Assembly (NCBI GenBank): GCA_963971305.1
Contig: CAXARO010000959.1
Span: forward strand, 18,946-82,945
Direction of reading: 5' to 3'
DNA: 64,000 nt
From: Arcuatula senhousia
Lineage: Eukaryota > Mollusca > Bivalvia > Mytilida > Mytilidae
Part shown: positions 54,142 to 64,000 of the stretch, piece by piece
Position numbering within the stretch: the first letter of the stretch is position 1
Layout: each line of letters opens with the position of its first letter
Notes under the pieces: model-generated
The model's database searches: none
Seen by the model: the letters and a program-made list of their open reading frames with translations, nothing else
What the model was told of the DNA's origin: nothing
Made by a program: the position numbers and the translations under genes

Positions 54142-57106
54142 TTAGATTTTAATACATGTCTTTATTTCTAAGCGAAGTACTAGCCACAACATTCCACAAC
54201 ATTTGGTGCCGTGACCATTAGCGAGTATGGGGCGTGATACTTTAAAAATTTTCATCAACTGAGTCTCATCTTCAAAGCTTGAAAGCACATTATCAACGTA
54301 CAAATCTGTCTTGAATTTATCAGTAGTTTCACATGCATTGTATTTCAAGTGTTTCATAATAGTTGCATTAAGTATGAAGGGTGAGCAGGTTGTACCAAAC
54401 AGAATGGCCTTAAAACGGTAGGTAAATATCGGACTTGATGCATCTTCCGGATCACTCACCCAAAAAAAACCTGGTAACATCACGGTCATCTTCGTGTACT
54501 AGTAGTTGTATCTGCAGAAAAGCCTTCTCTATTTCTGTGGATACGGCATATTTATGTAGACGGAACCTTGTAAGTATACCTGTAAGATCGTTAGTTCTCG
54601 GTGGTACAGACATGAGACAATCATTCAAGCTCGCACTTGTTGGCGATTCCTTGCAACTGCAATCATATACTATGCGTATGGGTGTTGTCAGTGAATCTTT
54701 CTTAACTGCTTGGTGTGGTATATAGTGGACCCTCTCGGGTAGTATTTCATCATCAGGAACCCGTTCTATAAATCCACTATAGTGTCTCCGTAAATCTTAA
54801 GCATCTTTGCTTCTCGACTTGGTCTATTTATGACATTCTCGGTTCGTCTCAATACGATATTCTTGTTTGTAGGCAGTTCCGGGCAATCATCGATCCACTG
54901 TAGTTTTGCGCAATACTTATTGTCTTTCAGTGTAATGCCGGACTCCTCGTAAGTATCATAAAAACGTGTGGTATCCTTTTGGTTATAAGGTTGCGAGATA
55001 CCCATGGACTCAAGGTCCCAAAAACGTTGAATATTCTGTTCAACTTGCTTGTGGTCTACCAATACGTTTAGCATCATTGTTGTTGGTGTAGTCTTTAATT
55101 GGCTCATTAACGGACCAGAAAGCAGATAACCCAACTTAGACTTCACGGCGGTTGGTCCTTGTCCTCGAATTATTTCGTCTTGTACGATTTGCCAGTAATG
55201 GTCGGCTCCAATTAGTATGTTTATGTCAAATTGACGATCTTTGGTGATGGGGTGGGCTAACTTAAGTCCTCTTAAATAAGGTAGTTTGGTGGCTGCGTAG
55301 TTTGCTATGTTATTGTATGGAGCAGCTATATATCGGGGCTATTAAGACCTCTATTGGCAAAACCACCATTTTCAATTTCTATGTTGACTATAGCTTTGTC
55401 CACATGTGTTTAATATTTCGATTAGTGTCTCCAAACGTAGCTAAGTTGATGGTCGTAATTCCTGTGGGTTTAACCTGTAGTTGGTTAGCTAGCTCTTCTG
55501 ATATAAAATATTTCTGCGATCCTTCGTCTAAAAGTATATTTGCAATAGCACTTTGATTTGCATCCAATACAGGAGTGATGACGGTTTTCAGTAGAACCTC
55601 TGGGCTTGTTCCAGAAGTTGACGGGTTGAGCCAAGTTGATATTGTCACGGTCTCTTCTTTGCTTGCGTTAACTGTAATAACGGTGACTGGTTTTGTTTGA
55701 GCCAAGTTGATATTGTCACGGTCTCCTCTTTGCTTGCGTTAACTGTAATAACGGTGACTGGTTTTGTTTGTTCAGTTGACTCTTTCCCTTTTACGCATTA
55801 GCTAGTGTGATGTTTCTTATCACATACTCTACATGTATGACGTGAACGACATTCAGATACTTAATGAGAACCTAGGCAGTTAAAGTACAACTTTTTCTTC
55901 TTTACTATCTCATATCTAGAATCGATCTCTTGGACTCTGGTACATTCAGTTGAAGGGTGTGGCAAATCACAATAAGTGAATGACTTAGTCGTATTCTTAG
56001 ATGGTCCATTGTACGGTCTCTTAGTATGAGGTTTGCTATTGTATCTATGTGTCGCGCGTGTTAAGAATGCTGCAGTTGGCATTGTATCATCATCTTAGCT
56101 CCATTGACTTGCTTCCTGTACATGTATTTTCTCCTCAATGGCTTCCCTGAGTGAATTAATGTTCTAGCTATTCCCGTGGTCTCTAGTTAGATTTTTCTCA
56201 TTTCCGACAGCAATTTTTTAAATATTATGGGTGTTAAGAATGCTCCGTAAGTTTCATGACTTTGACCAAAGGATTCTAAACCTCGTATGCTTGTTTCAAT
56301 TCTATCATAGAAAATACTCCGACCATTCAATGACATCATAGGACTTGGAATATCGACTAGTTTCTGCATGTGAGCGTCTATGATCTTACTCTCTTGTCCA
56401 AAACGCTTCTTCAGTAATGTGACGGCTTGGTCATAGTTAGCATGTGTAAGGGATAAACCTGATATGCATTTCTGGCCGGCATCGTGAAGTTGCGCTTTTA
56501 AGTACGTGAATTTTTCAATGTTCGACAACACCGGGGTTTGCGTGAACTTATGCCTCGAAAGATTCCCAAAAGGTTTGCCATAACATCACATCTCCGGAAA
56601 ACGTGGGTAACTCCAGTGTTGGGAGTTTATGATGAAATCTTGTTGTGTTGTACTGATTTTGATATGCGATATCTCCGGCGGGCTGGTTGCTTACATCAAC
56701 GTGTGAGTCAGATACATTTACATTTAACGGCAGGGTTTGAAATACTTGGTTTGTGTTTTGATTAACGGAAAGGTGTGCGTGAGATGTAGAGCTATTTGTG
56801 GGATTAGGGGGTGACTGTACAATTTCTCTGAAATTCCTGATTATTACTTCGACGAACAAATTGTAATCATCCGTTTCTGAAATTTCATTTTCCACATCTC
56901 CGTCCATTTCCTCCAGAATTAGATCATAATAATTGTTCAAAATTAAAAGTTTGTTTCTTTACCAGTGATTCAATGATGGCTGAAAGTTCTGGCTTCTTGA
57001 TGGAATCATTACTGATTTTCTCTTCTGTTTTCTTGATAAGCTTCGTAATGGCACTTCTGTGGCCTCTTCTTACGTTTTTGTTCTTCTCCATATTTATGGC
57101 ACCCAA
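54142..57106 (-). pseudogene. BEL/Pao gag-protease-RT, frameshifted
   Basis: In order on the minus strand: MEKNKNVRRGHRSAITKLIK at 57106; the gag core KLPTLELPTFSGDVMLWQTF (56600) and IEKFTYLKAQLHDAGQKC (56520), as in Pao gag; a Cys/His remnant near 55900 (YCDLPHPSTEC); protease ILLDEGSQKYFISEELANQL (55520) with the DEGSQ active site; FWDLESMGISQ and RFYDTYEESGITLKDNKYCA at the start of pol (55020); and RT FKAILFGTTCSPFILNATI then KTDLYVDNVLSSFED (54290). YVDN stands in place of the common YVDD. The ORF is cut at least six times and ends in the LTR at 54210. A 71-bp tandem duplication lies at 55626-55767. Confidence 0.75.
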
Positions 57107-57310
57107 TGTTGTGGAATGTTGCGGCTAGTACTTCGCTTGGAAATAAAGACGTGTATTCAGATCTAACTTGTATTGAATTCTGACTTGAACATAACAATTA
57201 CAATGACGTGACGTTAACAATAGAAAAGGCGTTAACAATGGAAAGATTACTTCGTGTGATCGCATATGTGCTGAGATTCGTAAACAATTGTAGAGGTCGT
57301 AGGAGGAACA
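57099..57310 (-). repeat. LTR end of the BEL/Pao element (minus orientation)
   Basis: Adjacent to gag. It ends with acattccacaacattgggtgcc, the last part being the likely primer-binding site. Its inner part matches 54122-54210 in reverse complement, and its outer part (57190-57250) matches 50378-50438 in reverse complement. The full LTR length cannot be set here. Confidence 0.6.
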
Positions 57311-57356
57311 GAATAACTGGTGCACATACGATCGAAGTTTAAACGAAGCTACAACT

Positions 57357-58819
57357 ATGTGGATCGCAGACGCTCAGAGAACACAATTTCAAGACGAGAT
57401 AAAGTGTTTGAAAAATTCAAATCGAGGAAAGAAGCCGTCTATTATCCGTCAACTAGGACTTTACACAGACAATCGTGTTATTCGTTGCGGAGGCCGAATC
57501 GACAACTCAACATTAAGTAATACCGCTAAACACCCGTACCTTTTACCTCAGAAACATCGTTTCACCGCGTTGATCGTTGCAGATGCCCACGAACGTCAGC
57601 TACACGGAGGAGTGAATACAACCATAACTCATTTACGCCAGTTGTACTGGATACCAAGAATCAGACAGTGTGTAAAGAACATTTTACGTAAGTGCATTAC
57701 TTGCCATTAAGTTAACAGAATGCGCTTTTGCCGCACCCGTTCCGCCACCGCTTACACACGACCGCCTACAAGAAGACGTTCCGTTTAAAGTAACTGGAGT
57801 TGACTTTCCTGGTCCGTTTTTTGTTAAAAACAGAGACTGTTCCAAATCGAAGGCCTACATTTGCCTTTTTACATGTGCGTCGTCCCGAGCCGTACATCTA
57901 GAAATCTTTCCGAATTAAACACAAGAGAGCTTCATACTAGCGTTCAGGAGGTTCGCGAGCCGCCGATCAGTACCGAGTACTATGATATAAGACAATGCGA
58001 CTACGTTTTCATCAGCATCGAGGGAGATTACGGACTTAACCCGTTCGACCACATTACATGATCAATTGTGCAAATTTGGAACAACGTGAAAGTTTATTCC
58101 GAAGCGAGCCCCATGGTATGGGGGCTTTTGGGAACGTAGGGCTGGAATCACTAAAAACGGTCTTAAAAAAGTGTTAGGCCGTTCGTGCGTTTCAATGGAT
58201 GTTCTACCAACGATCATCACAGAAGTCGAATCTGTTCTAAACGATCGACCAATTACATACATTTCGACAGAGATCAACGACCAAAAACCGCTTACGCCAT
58301 CTCATCTGTTGTGCGGCCGGAGAATATCTCGCCTACCGTACCGACAAAATAACGCCAACTGTGACACTGTTGAATGTTGAATCATCACACCGTGAACTCA
58401 ATTCGCAACTCATTCAAACGAACAACATTATTCGTCATTTCTGGAAATGTTTGAAGAATGAGTATTTATCACCGCTCCGAGAATTCCACAAGACAACCGG
58501 ACAGAACACGCAACATATAAGAGTCGGTGAAATTGTGAAGATTGAAGACGAAACGCCTAGAAGTTATTGGAAACTCGCAAAAATCACCGAACTTGTAACC
58601 GGGAAAGATGGGATGGTCCGATCCGTAAAGCTTTCAACGAAATCAGGAACAACAAACAGACCAATCACGGAGCTGTATCCACTGGAAGTCATAGATGTCA
58701 CAGCCCAACAGATGAGCCAAAGACAGAATCAAAGAATGAAATCTTTAAAATGTGAAATTTTAAGTTTAAAGTGTTTTTATTCATTTTTGCTACAAGAGAC
58801 TTTAAAGTTAGTTAGTTAG
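57357..58819 (+). pseudogene. BEL/Pao RNase H end and integrase
   Basis: Plus strand: CGGRIDNSTLSNTAKHPYLL, then DAHERQLHGGVNTTITHLRQ and RKCITCH, the HHCC zinc finger (57590-57710). A frame change follows, then VTGVDFPGPFF with the first catalytic Asp, YICLFTCASSRAVHLEIF, ESFILAFRRFASRR and, after an in-frame TAA at about 57987, DNATTFSSA with the second Asp. VESVLNDRPITYIST carries the Glu. The C-terminal domain (HIRVGEIVKIEDETPRSYWK ... RPITELYPLEVI) ends near 58700. All DDE residues remain, but frame changes and a stop disable it. Integrase inserts the DNA copy into the genome. Confidence 0.8.
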
Positions 58820-59310
58820 TTATTGCTAGTTAGTTACTCCCAAGCAGCACGATTTCGGCTATATCCGGGAGATGAACATGAAAGTGGTGATTCAATGAAC
58901 ATGAAATGATGATGAAGTGGAGGAAATGGGGACACAAGGCCAATCGGGTAGGAGATTTTTGACTGCCACTGGAAAAAAGAGTGATGGGTAGGGACGGGAA
59001 ATTTAGCCTCCTGCATGGGGATCCTACGGGTCCTACTCTTACAGAGACCTGCAGCAGGGTTCTTTAACGTGCGGGGAACGTGACATTTTTCCCAACACGG
59101 TGCACCACTATGGTTTGCGGTCAGGTTTTCCGCATTATCGACTGACGACCCCGCATCTCTCGATGTCAGGGCTGCCCCATTCAACCACCTGGAGCACACA
59201 TCCCAGTCGCTTTGTGGGCAAAGCGGCCTGACCCGATGTCAGGTTTCTGAGCGCTCTTCAGTGGACTTTTACCGACAAGCTTAGCGCTGCTGCGGGCCTA
59301 TTCGCCGCCC
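58812..59310 (-). mobile_element. TAAC-tailed SINE (full length)
   Basis: In minus orientation the tail appears as gttagttagttattgc at 58809-58830 and the head ends at cctattcgccgcccgg. No clean target duplication seen. Confidence 0.8.
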
Positions 59311-59419
59311 GGAACCAATGTAAAGCAAAATAGTGTCCTATGAAATTTTGTCCACCCTGCCATACTAAACACTGAAAAATCTAGAGGACAAATTTCATAT
59401 CTCTTTAGCGTTTTTGGTC

Positions 59420-59801
59420 GCGTGCGGGGCCCGGGTGGCGAATAGGCCCGCAGCAGAGCCTAGCTTGTCGTAAGAGGCGACTAAGGGTCTTGGGATTCTG
59501 ACGTCGGGTCGGTGCTCAGCCCACAGAGCGACCAAATGTGTACCCCTCGTCCGCGGGGGTTGTCAGGTCTATAATACGGAAACCCTGACCGCCGACCATA
59601 GTGGGCCAACGTGTGTGAAGAGTGCCACGCTTCATGCACGTAAAAGATCCCTTTGTGGACCGCCAAGTAGTGCACCACATAGGCTAAAATTTCCGCATGC
59701 ACTCTCCACACACGTTGGCCCACTATGGTCAGCGGCCAGGGTTTCCGTATTATAGACCTGACAACCCCCGCGGACGAGGGCCACCCTATTCAGCCAGCTA
59801 C
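59420..59801 (+). mobile_element. ACTC-family SINE head followed by an inverted piece of itself
   Basis: 59424-59696 is the head in plus orientation, lacking a 30-bp stretch after gaccaaatgtgtacc. From 59697 the sequence turns to minus orientation (catgcactctccacacacgttgg ... gagggccaccctattcagcc). The two arms can pair over about 100 bp. The tail is missing. Confidence 0.75.
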
Positions 59802-59954
59802 CAACTGGGGAGCCAAATTATAACTAAGATGATCAACAGCAAAATAAAACAGATAAAATATCTGTTCTGACACCGGAGTAACAGGAATTCAAAAGTCAAA
59901 AGTACACAATGCATAACAAATCCTTAAATGTGTCGTTTTTTTTATCTGCATTTT

Positions 59955-60472
59955 TTTCCCGTGCGCGGCCCGGGAGGCGAATAGGCCAGCAGCAGCGCTA
60001 AGCTTGTCGGTAAAAGTCAATGAAGAGCGCTCAGAAACCTGACATCGGGGTCAGGCCGCTTTGCCCACAAAGCGACTGGGATGTGTGCCCCAGGTGGTTG
60101 AATGGGGCAGCCCTGAAATCGAGAGATGCGGGGTCGTCAGGCGATAATGCGGAAAACCTGACCGCAAACCATAGTGGTGCACCGTGTTGGGAAAAATGTC
60201 ACGTTCCTCGCACGTTAAAGAACCCTGCTGCAGGTCTCGGTAAGAGTAGGACCCGTAGGATCCCAATGCAGGAGGCAAAATTTCCCGTCCCTACCCATCA
60301 CTCCTTTTTCCAGTGGCAGTCAAAACTCTCCTACCCGATTGGCCTTGTGTCCCTATTTCCTCCACTTCATCATCATTTCATGTTCATTGCATCACCACTT
60401 TCATGTTCATCTCCCGGATATAGCCGAAATCGCGCTGCTTGGGAGTAAAGCAATTAATAACTAACTAACTAA
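59955..60472 (+). mobile_element. TAAC-tailed SINE (full length)
   Basis: A 13-bp target duplication, ttatctgcatttt, lies at 59942-59954 and 60473-60485. Confidence 0.9.
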
Positions 60473-60485
60473 TTATCTGCATTTT

Positions 60486-60730
60486 ACTCAAAAACTAAGT
60501 CATGAATGTATGATTTTCTTTTTGGATTCGGAATCTACATATAATGAATAACAAATTACACCAATTTTCATGAAAAATCAACGGGGGATCTCTACAGTAT
60601 CGTATGCCCTTAAGTTTTACAAAAAGTTCAGCAACAATTGCATCTTTATACGAAATATAAAAGAAGTATTTTAGATCACAGATTTGTTTTGGTTATTTTT
60701 CTTCATATGCGACCGCTTTTGTATCTCACC
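60486..60730. other. No recognised gene
   Basis: AT-rich without motif. Confidence 0.4.
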
Positions 60731-60732
60731 TA

Positions 60733-60904
60733 CCGTATGGCAGGTTATTTTCGTGGGGGTAGTAGTTTCGCGGTTTTTGTCTGAGAAGGTATGTGAAAAA
60801 ATTTGCTGGTTTAATTTTCGCGGTTTGTCGATGTGTTAATGGTTTGCGTTAGAATTAAATTTTTCGCGATTTTTGTCCACCCACGAAAATAACCCGCTAT
60901 ACGG
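60733..60904. mobile_element. 172-bp MITE with pogo-like TIRs
   Basis: The ends are CCGTATGGCAGGTTATTTTC and the inverse of CCGTATAGCGGGTTATTTTC, flanked by TA (60731-60732 and 60905-60906). The outer CCGTATAGCGGGTAATTTT motif is shared with the transposon at 44973-47165, so it could have been mobilised by a relative of that transposase. Confidence 0.85.
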
Positions 60905-60906
60905 TA

Positions 60907-61460
60907 TTTCAAATATAGAACACGACAATAATGACAATAAAAGATATAGTTAACACAGCAGTGAAGTTTATTTCTTTTTAGTTTTACCTTTGAAGGGTAC
61001 CTGTATAAAATGTTGCCTAACCTTTTTTATTAATTTCGTATCTGTCAATGTATTTTTCTACCTCAAAATTGAGTTCTATGTGTGTAATGATTATTTAATT
61101 TATGCATTAACAAACTATTCTATTAAAACAGTTTTAAGCTGAAAACAGCTTAATACCTGTTATATTTATATGCAAACTAAATTAAAAAATACCTACAAGT
61201 TTTTATTTTTCCCAAAAATAAATATGACTTTTTCGAGTCCAATAACTTTTATGAGTTGTAAATCTCTACATAAATAATTTTAAAATAAAAACTTATGTAT
61301 ACTTTAGAATAATAAGTTTTAGAAAAGGGCAGTTTAAAGTATTTTCATAATTCACCAATTCATCATGAACCAATAGTTATTTGTAGATGCAAATAAGAAA
61401 GACCTATTGAGCTAGCCTTCTTCATGATTAAACTACAGAATAGACAATTTAACAGATCTT
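60907..61460. other. No recognised gene
   Basis: AT-rich; nothing seen on either strand. Confidence 0.4.
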
Positions 61461-61907
61461 GTCCCGTGCGGGTCCCGGGAGTGCTTAGCTTGTCGTAAGA
61501 GGCGACTAATGGTGTTTGAATTCTGACATCGGGTCAGTACTCAGCCCACAGAGCGACCAAGGTGTGTACCCTAGGTGGCTGAATAGGATGGTCTCGTCCA
61601 CAGGTGTTGTCAGGTCTTTAATACGGAAACCCTAACCACTGACCATAGTGGGCCAACGTGTTTTGAGAGTGCCACCCTTCGTGCACGTAAAAGACTCCTT
61701 TGTGGACCGCCAAGTAATGCACCACAAAGGCTGAATTTGCCGCCCCTACCAACCGTTCCCCTTTCTCCTGTGGTTCTTCAAAATTTACTGTTCCCTTTGT
61801 TTCCCACCCCACCCCATATTTCACATCATCATGTTCATTTTATCACCCTTCCTCAAATGACCTAAATAGTGTTACGAGGGCGTAAAACACAAACTCACCC
61901 AACTCAC
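61461..61907 (+). mobile_element. ACTC-tailed SINE, diverged
   Basis: The head has a deletion (the cgaataggcccgcagcag part is missing) and the body carries many substitutions. The tail is caaactcacccaactcactc. An older copy. Confidence 0.8.
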
Positions 61908-62087
61908 TCTTGTGTGGAGCTGGTGTGTCATTTTTTTTAATTCCACTGCACCAGCGTCATCATCACCACCTTATCATCAATTTCTTCAGGTCCCTCTACC
62001 TTAAGAATAAAATTGTATAACACACAGGTACTGAAAGAAATTGCAGTGATGGCTTTTATATCAATCATGTCTATAAACTTAAATCTT
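61908..62087. other. No recognised gene
   Basis: Contains a short open minus frame but no motif. Confidence 0.35.
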
Positions 62088-62099
62088 CTCCGCTTTCTT

Positions 62100-62589
62100 G
62101 TCCCGTGCGGGGCCCGGGTGGCGAATAGGCCCGCAGCAGAGCCTAGCTTGTCGTAAGAGGCGACTAAGGGTCTTGGGATTCTGACGTCGGGTCAGTGCTC
62201 AGCCCACAGAGCGACCAAGTGTGTACCCTAGGTGGCTGAATAGGGTAGCCCTCGTCCGCGGGGGTTGTCAGGTCTATAATACGGAAACCCTGACCGCCGA
62301 CCATAGTGGGCCAACGTGTGTGGAGAGTGCCACGCTTCATGCACGTAAAAGACCCATTTGTGGACCGCCCAGTAGTGCACCACATAGGCTAAATTTTCCG
62401 ACCCTACCCGGCTCTCCCCTTTTTCCTGTGGTTCTTCAAAATTTACCGGTCCTTTGTTTCCCACCCCATCCCCATATTTCATGTATCATCATCATTTCAT
62501 GTTCATTTTATCATCCTTTTCATGTTCATCGCCTGTAAATAACCTATATAGCGTTGCACGGGCGTAAAACACCAACTCACTCACTCACT
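62100..62589 (+). mobile_element. ACTC-tailed SINE (full length)
   Basis: A 12-bp target duplication, ctccgctttctt, lies at 62088-62099 and 62590-62601. Confidence 0.9.
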
Positions 62590-62601
62590 CTCCGCTTTCT
62601 T

Positions 62602-63156
62602 TAAAGCACACCAAAAGCAAATTCTATCTTGTCCCTTGTGCTCGAATGTACCTTATTTAACTTAAACTTTTTGACCGTCTGCTTCCCTGTCACGGTGTAT
62701 ATTCAAAATGCAACTATTTTTTTAGTATTCAGATCAATGACGTTACAACGCTTCAATTCAGAGTAAGAACGCTTCTATTCAGATCCATTTGTAGAAGAAA
62801 AGAAAAAACCTTTCTAGAAAAGGGGAACAATTCCTTTTATAAAGAGTGCCTGAAATAGATTGGTCACATTTACGGAACATGTATGAAGTTAAGCTATACA
62901 AAATGTCTTAAAAGGACAAATGAAAACAATACTTTTTTCAAGAAGTGCATATTTTTTTTTAAATTGCATACAACCAGTGCGATCAAATTGTTCCCGTCAT
63001 AGTATTTATCATAAATTTCCCTGTACATGCGTTAATAAAACTAGAAAAGATAGTGAATAAAACTAAGATTTGTACAAAATAACAAATAAAGAAGAAATTA
63101 TTTGATCACTGAGTTAAACACAAAAAAAAATATTGTGATTTGTTCACGGATTTGTC
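62602..63156. other. No recognised gene
   Basis: AT-rich; nothing seen beyond short ORFs. Confidence 0.4.
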
Positions 63157-63442
63157 GTGAGTGAGTGAGTGTTGGTGTTTTACGCCCGTACAACACTATA
63201 CAGGTTATTTACAGGCGATGAACTAGGCGTAGCAAAATTTATTGTCTAGAACATTGTTGTCATTTGTATTTTGAAAAGGGTGATAAAATGAACATGAAAT
63301 GATGATAAATGAAATATGGGGGTGGGGTGGAAAACAAAGGAAGCACTGACACTACGTCAGAATCCAAAGACCCTAAGTCGCCTCTTACGACAAGCTAGGC
63401 TCTGCTGTGGGCCTATTCGCCACCTGGGCCCCGCACGGGACG
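63157..63442 (-). mobile_element. ACTC-tailed SINE, internally deleted, with a 50-bp insert
   Basis: The tail (gtgagtgagtgagtg) and head are present but the central ~200 bp are missing at about 63342. At 63224-63274 a piece of the 357-bp repeat (ggcgtagcaaaatttattgtc ... ttgttgtcatttgtatttt, inverse orientation) interrupts the word gatgaac/atgaaaagg. Confidence 0.8.
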
Positions 63443-64000
63443 TTAAGAGGACAGAAAAAGATAATCAGCATGGTAAAAGAAGTCCAAGATCAACTAACAT
63501 CTGATCATTTTAAACAGCTCAAGAAACTGTTAATGGCCAATGCTGAGTGTTCTCACAGAATGACATGGATATTGGAGAGTTAAAGGCGGATGATAACGTT
63601 ATCAACACTGGCAATGCAGAACCCCAACTTGTTTTGCGGATGAGGAGGAACAACTTTTGAATAAGATGTTAGTAGCCTAGGTAATTGAACCCTCAACTTC
63701 AGAATGGACATCTGTATTCGCTTACTTCGCAAGGGGCATACAACCAGAGCGATTACCAGTTTAGATTCTGAGACATTTTTCTCTGCCTTTCAGGTATATA
63801 CTTGTATGCATATTCATGTAAACATAACCTCGATTGTTGTCTTCACTAAACAAGTTTTGCTCCTACACAAACACAGAATTATTCTTTTTAAACATGAGTA
63901 CCTTTATGGGTTTGTCATTTAATTTTTGGTTTGAAAATCTTGACCAGATCGGACACGACTGATTTTGACTTCTTTGCTTTTTTCGTGCTTTATCGTAACT
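63443..64000. other. No confident gene; short coding-like stretch
   Basis: Around 63450-63580 a plus frame reads MVKEVQDQLTSDHFKQLKKL then LLMANAECSHRMTWILES and stops. It looks like a helical coding remnant but has no family I can name. The rest is T-rich. Confidence 0.3.

Larger units (their letters stand above)
54122..58811. mobile_element. Rearranged BEL/Pao LTR retrotransposon
   Basis: Minus strand 57106-54142 holds gag, protease and the start of RT; plus strand 57350-58740 holds the end of RNase H, the integrase and its C-terminal domain. The 89 bp at 54122-54210 are the inverse of 57099-57186 (words gaattcaatacaagttaga, cgaagtactagcc and acattccacaacat). Both are LTR ends followed by a tggtgcc-like primer-binding word. 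So an inverted gag-RT block with its own LTR end lies between a plus-oriented LTR end and a plus-oriented integrase. It is dead on several counts. Confidence 0.75.

Overview
The window reads as a transposon-dense intergenic stretch of a marine bivalve genome, most likely a mussel (Mytilus-like). This rests on an AT-rich base composition, intronless and decayed transposon proteins, pearl-type repeats with core tandem units and GAC/ACGG-rich tails (known from oysters and mussels), and several dispersed repeats I associate with Mytilus. I see no confident intact host gene, no tRNA or rRNA gene and no prokaryotic feature. The ORFs that recur many times in the window (for example those reading through the two SINE families) are repeat read-through, not proteins.

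Layout. 1-7170: three pearl/Helitron-like or SINE insertions, plus remnants of the 5' end of a tyrosine-recombinase (YR) retrotransposon. 7173-14409: a 7.2-kb DNA transposon with ~170-bp terminal inverted repeats and a possible 3-bp CTA target duplication. It encodes a large protein with a DDE-like N-terminal half, an XPG/FEN1-like nuclease half and a CXC-type cysteine-rich tail, best matched to the Academ superfamily; it is broken by frameshifts and a stop. 13124-33555: a head-to-tail triplication (units of 6.5, 7.0 and 7.0 kb) that starts inside the 3' end of the Academ ORF and ends inside a YR retrotransposon. Each unit holds the Academ right end and, on the minus strand, RNase H, tyrosine recombinase and an SGNH hydrolase. 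33556-39085: the unduplicated 5' part of the same YR element (RT with HYLDD, then gag). The gag gene is cut by a SINE and by a pearl element that itself holds a SINE.

39190-40545: two multi-palindrome elements. 41560-43510: SINE pieces and a ~357-bp tandem repeat. 44556-47213: an old SINE split by a pogo/Tc1-like transposon with TA target duplication; its transposase has lost the DDE core, and it carries a younger SINE. 47290-48936: decayed coding pieces (Myb/SANT-like and DEDDh exonuclease-like). 50582-53165: a minus-strand LINE reverse transcriptase cut by a Helitron-like element. 54122-58811: a rearranged BEL/Pao retrotransposon whose gag-protease-RT part lies on the minus strand and whose integrase lies on the plus strand, with LTR fragments in inverted orientation. 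58812-64000: more SINEs and one MITE.

The elements record a relative time order. Insertions shared by all three triplication units are older than the triplication; one SINE present only in units 2 and 3 is younger than the first duplication step. Several target-site duplications and paralogous empty sites let the nesting be read directly from the sequence.
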